NCBI GenBank assembly: GCA_029945725.1
Contig: JAQSDB010000011.1
Location: forward strand, 372,001 to 436,000
Origin: a bacterium
GTDB lineage: Bacteria > Pseudomonadota > Gammaproteobacteria > Pseudomonadales > Moraxellaceae
Length of the DNA stretch: 64,000 bases
Reading direction: 5' to 3'
Below, piece after piece: positions 32,000-39,776 of the stretch. Every line of letters begins with the position of its first letter. Position 1 is the first letter of the stretch. The translations under genes were made by a program, and so were the position numbers. The notes below the pieces were generated by a model that saw only the letters and a program-made list of their open reading frames with translations, did no database searches and was not told where the DNA came from.

Positions 32000-34900
32000 T
32001 TACACAGCTGCCAGCGCGGCAGCCTCCTCCACATTCACGGACACCAGACGAGATACACCTGGCTCATGCATGGTGACACCCATCAACTGATGCGCCATTT
32101 CCATCGCGATCTTGTTATGCGTGATGTAAATGAATTGAACGCTTGCCGACATTTCTTCCACCAGACGCGCATAACGACCGACATTGGCATCATCAAGCGG
32201 GGCATCTACTTCATCAAGCATGCAAAACGGTGCCGGATTGAGCTGGAAGATGGAAAACACCAGCGCCAGAGCCGTCAGGGCTTTTTCACCACCGGAGAGC
32301 AAATGGATGGTGGAGTTACGCTTGCCGGGCGGACGCGCCATGATGGCCACACCGGCCTCCAGCAAATCCTCTCCCGTCAATTCAAGATAGGCGTGACCAC
32401 CACCGAAGACTTTCGGGAACAGCTCCTGCAAGCCCTTGTTCACCTTGTCAAAGGTGTCCTTGAACATGGTGCGGGTTTCCCGGTCGATCTTGCGTATCGC
32501 GTTTTCCAGGGTTTCCAGGGCTTCGCGCAGATCGGCATCCTGAGCATCCAGATAGTTCTTGCGCTCGGACTGCGCCTGATACTCGTCAATGGCCGCCAGA
32601 TTGATGGGGCCAAGGCGGGAAATACGCGCCGATATTTTTTCCAGATCTTCCTGCCACTGGGTTTCATTGGCCGCTTCCGGCATCGCTGCCAGCACGGCCT
32701 GCAAATCAAACTCGGACTCGGTTACCTGTTCCTGCAAGGACTCGCGACGCGACAGCGAGTTCTGCCATTCCATGCGCTGGTTCTGCAGCATGTCACGTAC
32801 TTGCTGCGCCTGCTGTTCTGCCTGCTGGCGCTTGCGCTCATGCTCGCGGAAATCATGCTGTACGGCTTCCAGGTCACGGCGCACATCGGCCAGCTCTTTT
32901 TCCACTGCCAGGCGCAAGCCCAGCTGCTCTTCCAGTTGCTGCTGATGCTCGCCACCGGGACTTTCCAGTTCGAGCAGGCTTTCGCGCAACATTTCACGGC
33001 GTTCGGCCAGGGTGGAGAGCTGCTCCTGCAAACGGCTGATGCTTTGCGCCAGTGACGTCTCGCGCGTACGCAATGCCTGCATGGTCAACGCCACCTGATG
33101 CAGGGCATCACGATCGGCACGGTTTCTCTGACGGGCATTATCAAGACCGGCACGGGCGGCATCGCGCTCACGCAGCAATTCGTCACGACGGTCAGAGTCA
33201 CGTCCCATGGTCTCCAGAGCCTCCTGCAGCAGCATGCGGGACTCGGCCAGCTGCTCCTGATCTAGCCCGTGCTGGGCCTGCACGTCTTCCATTTCCTTTT
33301 CGATACGGCTGGAGCGGGCATTGAACTGCTCCAGCCGAACCTGCTTGGCGCCCAGTTGTGCCTGTACATCGCCGCGACGACGCGTCAGCTGTGACAAGCC
33401 CTTCTGCGCGTCTTCGCGCTGCAGCTCCAGAGCCCGCAAACCTTCACGACCGTTATCCAGCTCGGCCTGGCGATCCGCCAGCTGCTCTTCAATCAGGGCC
33501 AGCTCTTCTACCACACGCGCCAGCTCCTGCTTGCGCGCCAGCACGCCGGACTCGGCATCATCTTCACGGATCACGCGCAACCAGTTGGGGCCCAGCCAGA
33601 GGCCGTCTTTGGTCACCACGGATTCATGGGCCGCCAGCCGATCACGCAAGCCCAGGGCCTCATTGAGATCGGCAGCACCGTAAATACCAGCCAGCAGGCT
33701 GACGGTTTCTCTACCCTGGACGAAAGAAGACAGCGGCGTGCCGTTGGCATAGTTCCCCGCATTGACGGCACGCGCCTCCAGCAGGGTCAGTGTTCCCTTG
33801 CCCAGCGCGGCCAGCTTGTCCGTCAGACCACCCAGCGCCTCAACACAAACCGCCTGGAGATGCCGCCCCAGCACGGTTTCAACCGCCCGCTCCCAACCGG
33901 ACTCAACCTGCAGGTGATCCGCCAGACGCGGCTGACGGTCAAGTCCATTGGACTCCAGCCAATTGGTCACACCACCGGCGTGCCCCAGCGATGCCTGCTG
34001 CAAAGCCTCCAGCGACGCTTCGCGCCCCTTGAGGGCCTGCAGTCGGGACTTGAGACTATCGCACTCGTTATGCAAATGATTATTACGCTCGCGCTGACTG
34101 GTAATACCAGCGGAAGCGCTGTCGGCCTTCTCCTGTCCCGCCTCAAGCTCCAGTTCGACCTCTGCCAGCTGCTCATTCAATACCGCAACTTCATCAGCCA
34201 AAGGGCCGGCAGAGAGAGTTTTGCGCTCGGTTTCCAGACGCTCGACGCGCTCGCGAGAACGCTGGATGGCCTGCTCAAGATGCTGGATCTTGGACTGCCC
34301 GACTTCGGCCTGTTGACGGGCACCCGCGGCGGTCTGGTTAAACTGCTCCCACTCGTGTTGCCAGTGCTGCATGCGTTCTTCCGCGACAGCCAGCGCCTCG
34401 GCCAGCTCTTCTGCCTGAGCCTGGAACATGGCCTGTTCCGGCTCCAGTCCCAGCACCTGCTCGCGCACGTCCTCCAGCTGGGCTTCATCCAGCTGCAGAT
34501 GCTCGCTGGCCTGCTGATGACTGCGCTCGGCCTGGCTCAGATCGTTCTTCAACTGCGTCAGACGTTCGCGCTGGTGCGTCATGCTCTGCTCAAGCCGGGA
34601 AATTTCATTGCCGATACGGTAGAAGCGGCTTTGCACTTCGGAGAACTTGTCGGAGAGCTCAATCTGGGATTCGCGCTGTTTTTCAAGCGCCGCATCGGCC
34701 GAACGCTGCTCGGCAATCACAGCCTCCAGACGAATCTCGAGCTCACGGATCAATGTCTCGCGCTGGCCCACCTGGGCATCCAGCGCTTGCCAGCGCAATG
34801 CCTGAAGCTGGGCCTTAAGAAGGCGCTCTTCCTCTTTGAATTCCTTGTATTTTTCAGCTGACTGCGCCTGGCGCTGCAGGTGCGAGAGCTGCTTTTCCAG

Positions 34901-35500
34901 CTCTTCACGAATGTCGTTCAGGCGATCCAGGTTTTCCCGCGTATGACGCATGCGGGTTTCCGTCTCGCGGCGCCGCTCCTTGTACTTGGAGATACCGGCG
35001 GCTTCTTCGATATAGATGCGCAGCTCTTCTGGCTTGGCCTCGATGAGGCGGGAAATCATGCCCTGCTCAATGATGGCGTAGGAGCGCGGGCCGAGGCCGG
35101 TGCCCAGGAAAATATCCGTGATGTCCTTGCGGCGGCAGCGTATGCCGTTCAGAAAGTAATCCGACTTGGCTTCACGCGTCACCAGGCGCTTGATGGAGAT
35201 TTCCGCAAACTGGGCATACTCGCCGCCGAGGCCACCATCAGAATTATCGAAGATCAGCTCAATGGAAGCCTGGGCAACAGGCTTGCGGGCCGTCGAGCCA
35301 TTGAAAATCACATCCGTCATGGACTCGCCACGGAGGTTCTTGGCGGAAGACTCACCCATGACCCAGCGCACAGCGTCGATGACATTCGACTTGCCACAAC
35401 CATTGGGACCGACCACCGCAGACAGATTGGTCGGGAAGTGCGCGATGGTTGGATCCACAAAGGATTTGAAGCCCACCAGCTTGATGCTTTTCAGTCGCAT
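32000..35500 (-). CDS. smc: Chromosome segregation ATPase SMC
   Basis: SMC forms the condensin ring with ScpA and ScpB. At 1166 residues it has Walker A GPNGCGKSN at 31-39, two long coiled coils broken by a hinge near residues 500-650, and the C-terminal ABC signature LSGGEKALTALAL followed by Walker B FCMLDEVDAPLDDANV and the D- and H-loops. The ATG at 35500 has AGGA 6 bases upstream. A TGGT-N3-ACCA palindrome (35531-35541) lies just upstream, matching one beside the neighbouring GntR gene. Confidence 0.97.
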   Translation of the reverse strand: MRLKSIKLVGFKSFVDPTIAHFPTNLSAVVGPNGCGKSNVIDAVRWVMGESSAKNLRGESMTDVIFNGSTARKPVAQASIELIFDNSDGGLGGEYAQFAEISIKRLVTREAKSDYFLNGIRCRRKDITDIFLGTGLGPRSYAIIEQGMISRLIEAKPEELRIYIEEAAGISKYKERRRETETRMRHTRENLDRLNDIREELEKQLSHLQRQAQSAEKYKEFKEEERLLKAQLQALRWQALDAQVGQRETLIRELEIRLEAVIAEQRSADAALEKQRESQIELSDKFSEVQSRFYRIGNEISRLEQSMTHQRERLTQLKNDLSQAERSHQQASEHLQLDEAQLEDVREQVLGLEPEQAMFQAQAEELAEALAVAEERMQHWQHEWEQFNQTAAGARQQAEVGQSKIQHLEQAIQRSRERVERLETERKTLSAGPLADEVAVLNEQLAEVELELEAGQEKADSASAGITSQRERNNHLHNECDSLKSRLQALKGREASLEALQQASLGHAGGVTNWLESNGLDRQPRLADHLQVESGWERAVETVLGRHLQAVCVEALGGLTDKLAALGKGTLTLLEARAVNAGNYANGTPLSSFVQGRETVSLLAGIYGAADLNEALGLRDRLAAHESVVTKDGLWLGPNWLRVIREDDAESGVLARKQELARVVEELALIEEQLADRQAELDNGREGLRALELQREDAQKGLSQLTRRRGDVQAQLGAKQVRLEQFNARSSRIEKEMEDVQAQHGLDQEQLAESRMLLQEALETMGRDSDRRDELLRERDAARAGLDNARQRNRADRDALHQVALTMQALRTRETSLAQSISRLQEQLSTLAERREMLRESLLELESPGGEHQQQLEEQLGLRLAVEKELADVRRDLEAVQHDFREHERKRQQAEQQAQQVRDMLQNQRMEWQNSLSRRESLQEQVTESEFDLQAVLAAMPEAANETQWQEDLEKISARISRLGPINLAAIDEYQAQSERKNYLDAQDADLREALETLENAIRKIDRETRTMFKDTFDKVNKGLQELFPKVFGGGHAYLELTGEDLLEAGVAIMARPPGKRNSTIHLLSGGEKALTALALVFSIFQLNPAPFCMLDEVDAPLDDANVGRYARLVEEMSASVQFIYITHNKIAMEMAHQLMGVTMHEPGVSRLVSVNVEEAAALAAV

Positions 35501-35530
35501 GTCAGTCCTGAGGTCGCCACGGCAAAGCCA

Positions 35531-35541
35531 TGGTCATACCA
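35531..35541. promoter_or_regulatory. Candidate FadR/GntR-type operator upstream of smc
   Basis: TGGTCATACCA is a perfect TGGT-N3-ACCA palindrome 31 bases upstream of the smc ATG. It has the same arms and spacing as the site at 36520-36530 before the GntR-family gene at 35747-36499. FadR-subfamily regulators typically bind TNGTN3ACNA-type sites. Eight fixed bases would occur about once by chance in a window this size, so location is the main argument. Confidence 0.45.
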
Positions 35542-35746
35542 ATTTAAATTCCTTGTTAAAACAAATAATTGCAGCGCAATCTTAATGCTGCTTTCGGCAT
35601 ATTGGGCAGCCTGGATACCAAGCCGGCCCGAGTGTATCGAAAAGCCTTTGCTGGCTCCATGGGAACCCGTGCCAATCCGCTAAAACGGCTGTAAAAATCG
35701 CCCCTGAAAACCAGGAGAAAAGGGTCGTGCCATTGATGAAAATGCC

Positions 35747-36499
35747 CTACAGGGCAAAAAGATCGCCGTTATTAATGGACTGCCGTTGCTGATAGCCCGC
35801 CGCTGCCTTTTCGATCTGTGTCGACGCCATGCGGACAAGTTGCGCAGCGTGTTTGACGACCAGCTCTGCATCATGACGGCGGCAAGCATCGACAATAGCC
35901 TGATACTGATTCAGCGCACGCAGCTCATCACTGAGCAAATGCCGCAGATGGGCGCCATAACGCTGCCAGCAATGATCCAGCGAGTTAAATGCCATGACAT
36001 AGACCTGATTGTCCGCCGCCCGTACCAGGGCCGACCAGAATGCCTGCACCTCAATCTGCTGGTGCTCGGCATCATTGGGGCGCTTGCGCATTTGATCGAC
36101 GATCTCTTGCAGGCCCGCCACCTGCTCGATAGTGGCACGCTGCGCGGCAAGTCGAGCCGCATCAACACCCAGACTGGCCCGCATCTCCAGCAGTGAACGC
36201 AACATGGCGAAATTGGGCAGGCCACTTTCATTTACCAGCAGATCCGGCAATAGCTCCAGCCCTGCAACCTGTTGCCAGGGCTCGACACGATTGCCGCCAC
36301 CATGCACGGTCTGGATCAGGCGCATCTGCGCCAGACGCTTCATGGCTTCACGAACCGCGCCCCGATTCAGTCCTCGCACCTCTGCCAGCCTGCGCTCGGG
36401 TGGCAGGTTGGCGCCCACGGCTATTCGGCCATGAATAATGTCGCGACTGAGCTCTTCATACAGCAGCTCCCCGAGAGGTTTTCGCTTGGGTTTTGACAT
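35747..36499 (-). CDS. GntR/FadR-family transcriptional regulator 1
   Basis: The N-terminal winged helix is of the GntR type: LGELLYEELSRDIIHGRI, ANLPPERRLAEVRGLNRGAVREA, LAQMRLIQTVHGGGNRV (each in part). The C-terminal all-helical FCD-like effector domain covers about residues 90-240. ATG 36499 (MSKPKRKPLGELL) gives a family-like start; ATG 36508 is possible and the frame is open to 36568. A perfect palindrome lies just upstream (36518-36532), pointing to autoregulation. It is 246 bases upstream of smc on the same strand, a pairing also seen in Pseudomonas. The effector is unknown. Confidence 0.85.
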   Translation of the reverse strand: MSKPKRKPLGELLYEELSRDIIHGRIAVGANLPPERRLAEVRGLNRGAVREAMKRLAQMRLIQTVHGGGNRVEPWQQVAGLELLPDLLVNESGLPNFAMLRSLLEMRASLGVDAARLAAQRATIEQVAGLQEIVDQMRKRPNDAEHQQIEVQAFWSALVRAADNQVYVMAFNSLDHCWQRYGAHLRHLLSDELRALNQYQAIVDACRRHDAELVVKHAAQLVRMASTQIEKAAAGYQQRQSINNGDLFAL

Positions 36500-36517
36500 G
36501 AGTGACATCCAACCAGA

Positions 36518-36532
36518 ATTGGTCGAACCAAT
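36518..36532. promoter_or_regulatory. Palindromic operator before GntR regulator 1
   Basis: ATTGGTCGAACCAAT is a perfect inverted repeat of six-base arms around CGA, with the FadR-subfamily core TGGT-N3-ACCA. It is 19 bases upstream of the ATG at 36499, where a bound repressor would block transcription or early elongation. Confidence 0.6.
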
Positions 36533-36543
36533 GATACAGAAAT

Positions 36544-37239
36544 TTAGCGACGATGACGCTGTGCCCAAGCTACCTCAATTTGCTTAACGCGCATTAAGGA
36601 GTCCAGCACCCGGTTGCGCTGGTGCACACAAAAGTCATCGACCAGCGCAGCCGCCTGATCACCCTTGCGCAGCAGTACGTTATCCACCACCCCCTTCAAA
36701 AAGGAGAAGGACTCCTCAAGCTCCCGACGATCCGCATGCAGGGCCAGAAAGTAGCTGCGCCGTATTGCGGGCTGCAGGTCTTCGAGAATCTGCTCGACAT
36801 AGGGATTGGCTGCAAACCGGTATGACATACGAAAGAACTCGAAGCTGGCCTCATGAAAAGCCTCGATATCGTTCTCATCCACCAGCGACTGCAAGCGCTG
36901 GATCTGTGCCACAAAAGCTTCCATATCCTGCTGGCGCCAGTTTTCGGCGGACTTGCGGACAATGATCTGCAGCATCATGGAAACCACTTCATAAAGCCCG
37001 CGCACTTGCTGAGCCGACATCTCGGAGACAACCGCGCCACGACGCGGGTAGATCTCTATCAGACGACGACGCGCCAGAATAAGCAGAGCCTCGCGCACCG
37101 AGCCGCGACTGACATTCAGCTCTTTGGTAATACGCAGCTCCTGAATGCGCTCTCCTTCGACCAGATCACCGGTAATGATCTGCTGGGCAAGGTGCTGGGC
37201 GATCTGTTCGGAAAGACTTTCAGAGGCACGAAAACTCAT
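36544..37239 (-). CDS. GntR/FCD-family transcriptional regulator 2
   Basis: This is a second, different GntR protein (about 231 residues). The winged helix is at 5-70 (SEQIAQHLAQQIITGDL, GERIQELRITKELNVSRGSVREALL in part, RRGAVVSEM) and an FCD domain follows (FEFFRMSYRFAANPYVEQIL, with SYFLALHADRRELEESF near the end). ATG 37239 is preferred (AGG 8 bases upstream, start MSFRASESLSEQIA); ATG 37263 would add eight residues. A palindrome with FadR-type spacing is at 37326-37336. The gene diverges from the sulfite/nitrite reductase gene, which makes that a possible target. The ligand is unknown. Confidence 0.85.
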   Translation of the reverse strand: MSFRASESLSEQIAQHLAQQIITGDLVEGERIQELRITKELNVSRGSVREALLILARRRLIEIYPRRGAVVSEMSAQQVRGLYEVVSMMLQIIVRKSAENWRQQDMEAFVAQIQRLQSLVDENDIEAFHEASFEFFRMSYRFAANPYVEQILEDLQPAIRRSYFLALHADRRELEESFSFLKGVVDNVLLRKGDQAAALVDDFCVHQRNRVLDSLMRVKQIEVAWAQRHRR

Positions 37240-37325
37240 GTCCAGACCCTGTTCCTTGAGCATTGGGAGTGCATTGAGGACGCCATGCTAACAACAGCCC
37301 GAAAGGCCCGCCAGCATTTTGTCAT

Positions 37326-37336
37326 TTGTCGGACAA
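37326..37336. promoter_or_regulatory. FadR-type palindrome between GntR 2 and cysI
   Basis: TTGTCGGACAA is a perfect palindrome (TTGT-N3-ACAA) that fits the FadR-subfamily pattern TNGTN3ACNA. It is 87 bases upstream of the ATG of GntR regulator 2 and 224 bases upstream of the cysI start on the other strand. Confidence 0.5.
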
Positions 37337-37485
37337 CTCAAAATATTGACGCCTGAAGCGGTCTGATCAAAAGCCGGAAACACCGACACAACCTCCAACA
37401 ACCAAGCCAGGAACAGCATCCTCAGGCCGGGGGGACGGAGCCTCCTTATAAGAAAAAATGAACAAGTCCATTCGAAAAAAGCATT

Positions 37486-37514
37486 TTGGTTTATCAATAC
37501 AGGGTTGCTATCCT
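37486..37514 (+). promoter_or_regulatory. Possible sigma-70 promoter of cysI
   Basis: TTGGTT at 37486-37491 and TATCCT at 37509-37514 are separated by 17 bases. Both hexamers are only partial matches to the consensus. The site would give a leader of about 40 bases before ATG 37560. Confidence 0.35.
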
Positions 37515-37559
37515 TCGCGCCCCGGCACCAAGTCCCACCGCAAGAATTCAGGATCTCTC

Positions 37560-39221
37560 ATGTATCAATATGATGCCTACGACCAACGCATCGTCGATGA
37601 GCGTGTTACCCAGTTTCGCGACCAGACCAATCGCTATCTGGCCGGGGAACTCACAGAGGACGAGTTCCGTCCACTGCGCCTGCAGAACGGTCTTTATATC
37701 CAGCGTTTCGCCCCCATGCTGCGCGTGGCCATTCCTTATGGCATGTTGAACAGCCGGCAATTGCGCATGCTGGCACATATCGCCGCAACCTATGATCGCG
37801 GCTATGGCCATGTATCCACCCGCCAGAACATGCAATACAACTGGCCTGAACTGAAAGACGTCCCGGACATTCTGGCCGATCTTGCCACGGTTGAAATGCA
37901 CGCCATTCAAACCAGTGGCAACTGTATTCGCAACACAACGACCGACCAGTTTGCCGGAGTGATTGCCGGTGAAATCGAAGACCCGCGGCCGACCTGTGAA
38001 CTGATACGGCAGTGGTCCACGTTTCATCCCGAATTCGCCTTCCTGCCGCGCAAGTTCAAGATTGCCGTCAATGCCCTGCCGGATGTCGACAGGGCCGCCA
38101 CCGCCGTACACGACATTGGCGTCTATATAGTGAAGAACGATGCAGGTGAAATCGGCTATCGCATCCTTGTCGGCGGGGGGCTCGGCCGCACGCCCATGGT
38201 AGGAGCCATCATCAAGGACTTCCTGGCACGCGAGCACCTGATCTCATATCTGGAAGCCGTGTTGCGCGTGTACAACCTGAATGGACGCCGCGACAACAAA
38301 TACAAGGCGCGCATCAAGATTCTGGTAAAGGCCCTTACTCCCGCCGTTTTTGCTGAAAAAGTTGAGGCTGAATGGGCTCACCTTAAAGACGGCCCGCTCA
38401 CCGTACCTGAGGCTGAGTTTATTCGTTTGCGCAGGTTTTTCATTGATCCTGCCTACGAAAGCATTACTGATGAGCCCGTCAGCCTTATAAAAGAAAAACA
38501 GGAAAGCCCGGCCTTTTCCAACTGGTTTCTGCGCAATACCAACGCACACAAACAGCCGGGATATCGCATTGTCACGCTATCACTGAAGCGTACCGGCATT
38601 GCGCCGGGTGATATCACCGCTGAACAGATGCATGCCATTGCCGATCTGGCCGACCGCTACAGTTTTGGTGAATTACGCACTACGCATGAACAAAATATCG
38701 TTCTCTCTGACGTGAAGAAAAGTGAACTGTATGCACTCTGGAACGAGCTGAAAGCATTGGGCTTTGAAACAGCCAATATCGGCTTCCTGACCAACATCAT
38801 CGCTTGCCCCGGTGGTGACTTCTGCTCTCTTGCCAATGCCAAGTCCCTTCCGATTGCAGAAGCCATTCAACGCCGGTTTGATGACCTCGACGCCATATAC
38901 AATATTGGCGAGCTTGATCTGAATATTTCCGGATGCATGAATGCCTGCGGCCATCATCATGTTGGTCATATCGGCATTCTTGGCGTGGACAAGCGTGGGG
39001 AAGAGTTTTATCAGGTAACCCTTGGCGGTTCCTCGGGCCATGATGCCAGCATTGGCGACATACTCGGCCCATCGTTTGCTGCCGAGGACATGGCCGATAT
39101 TATTGAAGAAATCATTAACACCTATCTGGACAACCGCCAGCCGGGAGAAAAATTCCTAGCCGCTTATCGCCGTATCGGCATTGAAACTTTCAAGGAGCGT
39201 GCCTATGCCGAAGCTCATTAA
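37560..39221 (+). CDS. cysI: Ferredoxin/NADPH-type sulfite (nitrite) reductase hemoprotein
   Basis: The 553-residue siroheme/[4Fe-4S] enzyme reduces sulfite to sulfide in assimilation. Two ferredoxin-like halves are seen (GYGHVSTRQNMQYNWPEL in the first; FGELRTTHEQNIVLSDV in the second). The cluster cysteines are C416 and C422 (CPGGDFC) and C459 and C463 (SGCMNAC). ATG 37560 has AGGA 6 bases upstream. The immediately following DUF934 gene is the partner found with this single-chain CysI type in Pseudomonas and other proteobacteria, which favours sulfite over nitrite as substrate. No flavoprotein CysJ gene is nearby. Confidence 0.88.
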   Translation: MYQYDAYDQRIVDERVTQFRDQTNRYLAGELTEDEFRPLRLQNGLYIQRFAPMLRVAIPYGMLNSRQLRMLAHIAATYDRGYGHVSTRQNMQYNWPELKDVPDILADLATVEMHAIQTSGNCIRNTTTDQFAGVIAGEIEDPRPTCELIRQWSTFHPEFAFLPRKFKIAVNALPDVDRAATAVHDIGVYIVKNDAGEIGYRILVGGGLGRTPMVGAIIKDFLAREHLISYLEAVLRVYNLNGRRDNKYKARIKILVKALTPAVFAEKVEAEWAHLKDGPLTVPEAEFIRLRRFFIDPAYESITDEPVSLIKEKQESPAFSNWFLRNTNAHKQPGYRIVTLSLKRTGIAPGDITAEQMHAIADLADRYSFGELRTTHEQNIVLSDVKKSELYALWNELKALGFETANIGFLTNIIACPGGDFCSLANAKSLPIAEAIQRRFDDLDAIYNIGELDLNISGCMNACGHHHVGHIGILGVDKRGEEFYQVTLGGSSGHDASIGDILGPSFAAEDMADIIEEIINTYLDNRQPGEKFLAAYRRIGIETFKERAYAEAH

Positions 39222-39705
39222 GGATGGCGTCATTATTGATGACCGCTACACTTTTGTCAGCCCGAATGAAGATGGCTCTCTATCGCTGCCGGACCAGGCT
39301 GTGCTGGTAAAGCTTTCCATCTGGCTGGAACATCGCAACGCCCTGCTCACCCATAATCACGCCAAGGGAGTACAGCTTGCACCAGATGAGTTTGCGGAGA
39401 CGATTGCCTCTGACACAGAAAAGCTTGACCTGATTGCGATTGAGTTTCCTGCTTTTGCTGATGGCCGCGGCTATTCTACTGCGTACACACTGCGTAACCG
39501 CCTCGGCTTCAAGGGTGAGTTGCGTGCCGTCGGTGATGTTTTCAAGGACACCTTGTTTTATCAACAGCGCTCAGGCTTCAATGCCTTTGCGGTACGTAAT
39601 GATAAAAATATCGAAGATGCCCTGCTTGGCCTGGAAACCTTCAGTCAGCCTTATCAGGGGACAGCGACAGATATGTCACCCCTTTATCGCCGCCGTCTTG
39701 CATAA
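39205..39705 (+). CDS. DUF934 sulfite-reductase-associated protein
   Basis: This 166-residue DUF934 protein overlaps the cysI end by 17 bases; ATG 39205 has AAGGAG 7 bases upstream. Family landmarks are PDQAVLVKLSIWLEHRN near the N terminus, then FPAFADGRGYSTAYTLRNRL (in part), RAVGDVFKDTLFYQQRSGFNAF. The family is almost always beside CysI in bacteria that lack CysJ and is thought to help sulfite reduction, possibly as an electron-donor adaptor (inference from context). Confidence 0.9.
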   Translation: MPKLIKDGVIIDDRYTFVSPNEDGSLSLPDQAVLVKLSIWLEHRNALLTHNHAKGVQLAPDEFAETIASDTEKLDLIAIEFPAFADGRGYSTAYTLRNRLGFKGELRAVGDVFKDTLFYQQRSGFNAFAVRNDKNIEDALLGLETFSQPYQGTATDMSPLYRRRLA

Positions 39706-39725
39706 ACCCAACTCATCGCATCAAT

Positions 39726-39765
39726 AACAATAAAAATGCCGTCATAAGACGGCATTTTTATTGTT
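39726..39765. terminator. Bidirectional terminator between cysI-DUF934 and the fil-like cluster
   Basis: An 18 bp perfect stem (39726-39743 with 39748-39765, loop ATAA) with A- and T-rich arms separates the plus-strand sulfite reductase unit from the convergent minus-strand fil-like operon that ends at 39777. Confidence 0.92.
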
Positions 39766-39776
39766 GATTTTTTTAA

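Larger units (their letters stand above)
37240..37559. other. Divergent intergenic region between GntR 2 and cysI
   Basis: This 320-base stretch holds no gene I can support. It contains the FadR-type palindrome at 37326-37336 and a possible cysI promoter at 37486-37514. A plus-strand frame opens at 37458 in phase with cysI, but the added residues (MNKSIRKKH...) show no homology, so they are treated as untranslated leader. Confidence 0.6.

Noticed and set aside
33626-34861. A 411-codon open frame opposite smc
   Set aside because: Its Leu/Gln repeats are the reverse reading of the SMC coiled coil.
37560-39221. Calling the reductase a dissimilatory or NirB-type nitrite reductase
   Set aside because: There is no flavin domain, NirD or nitrate gene nearby; the DUF934 partner fits assimilatory sulfite reduction better.
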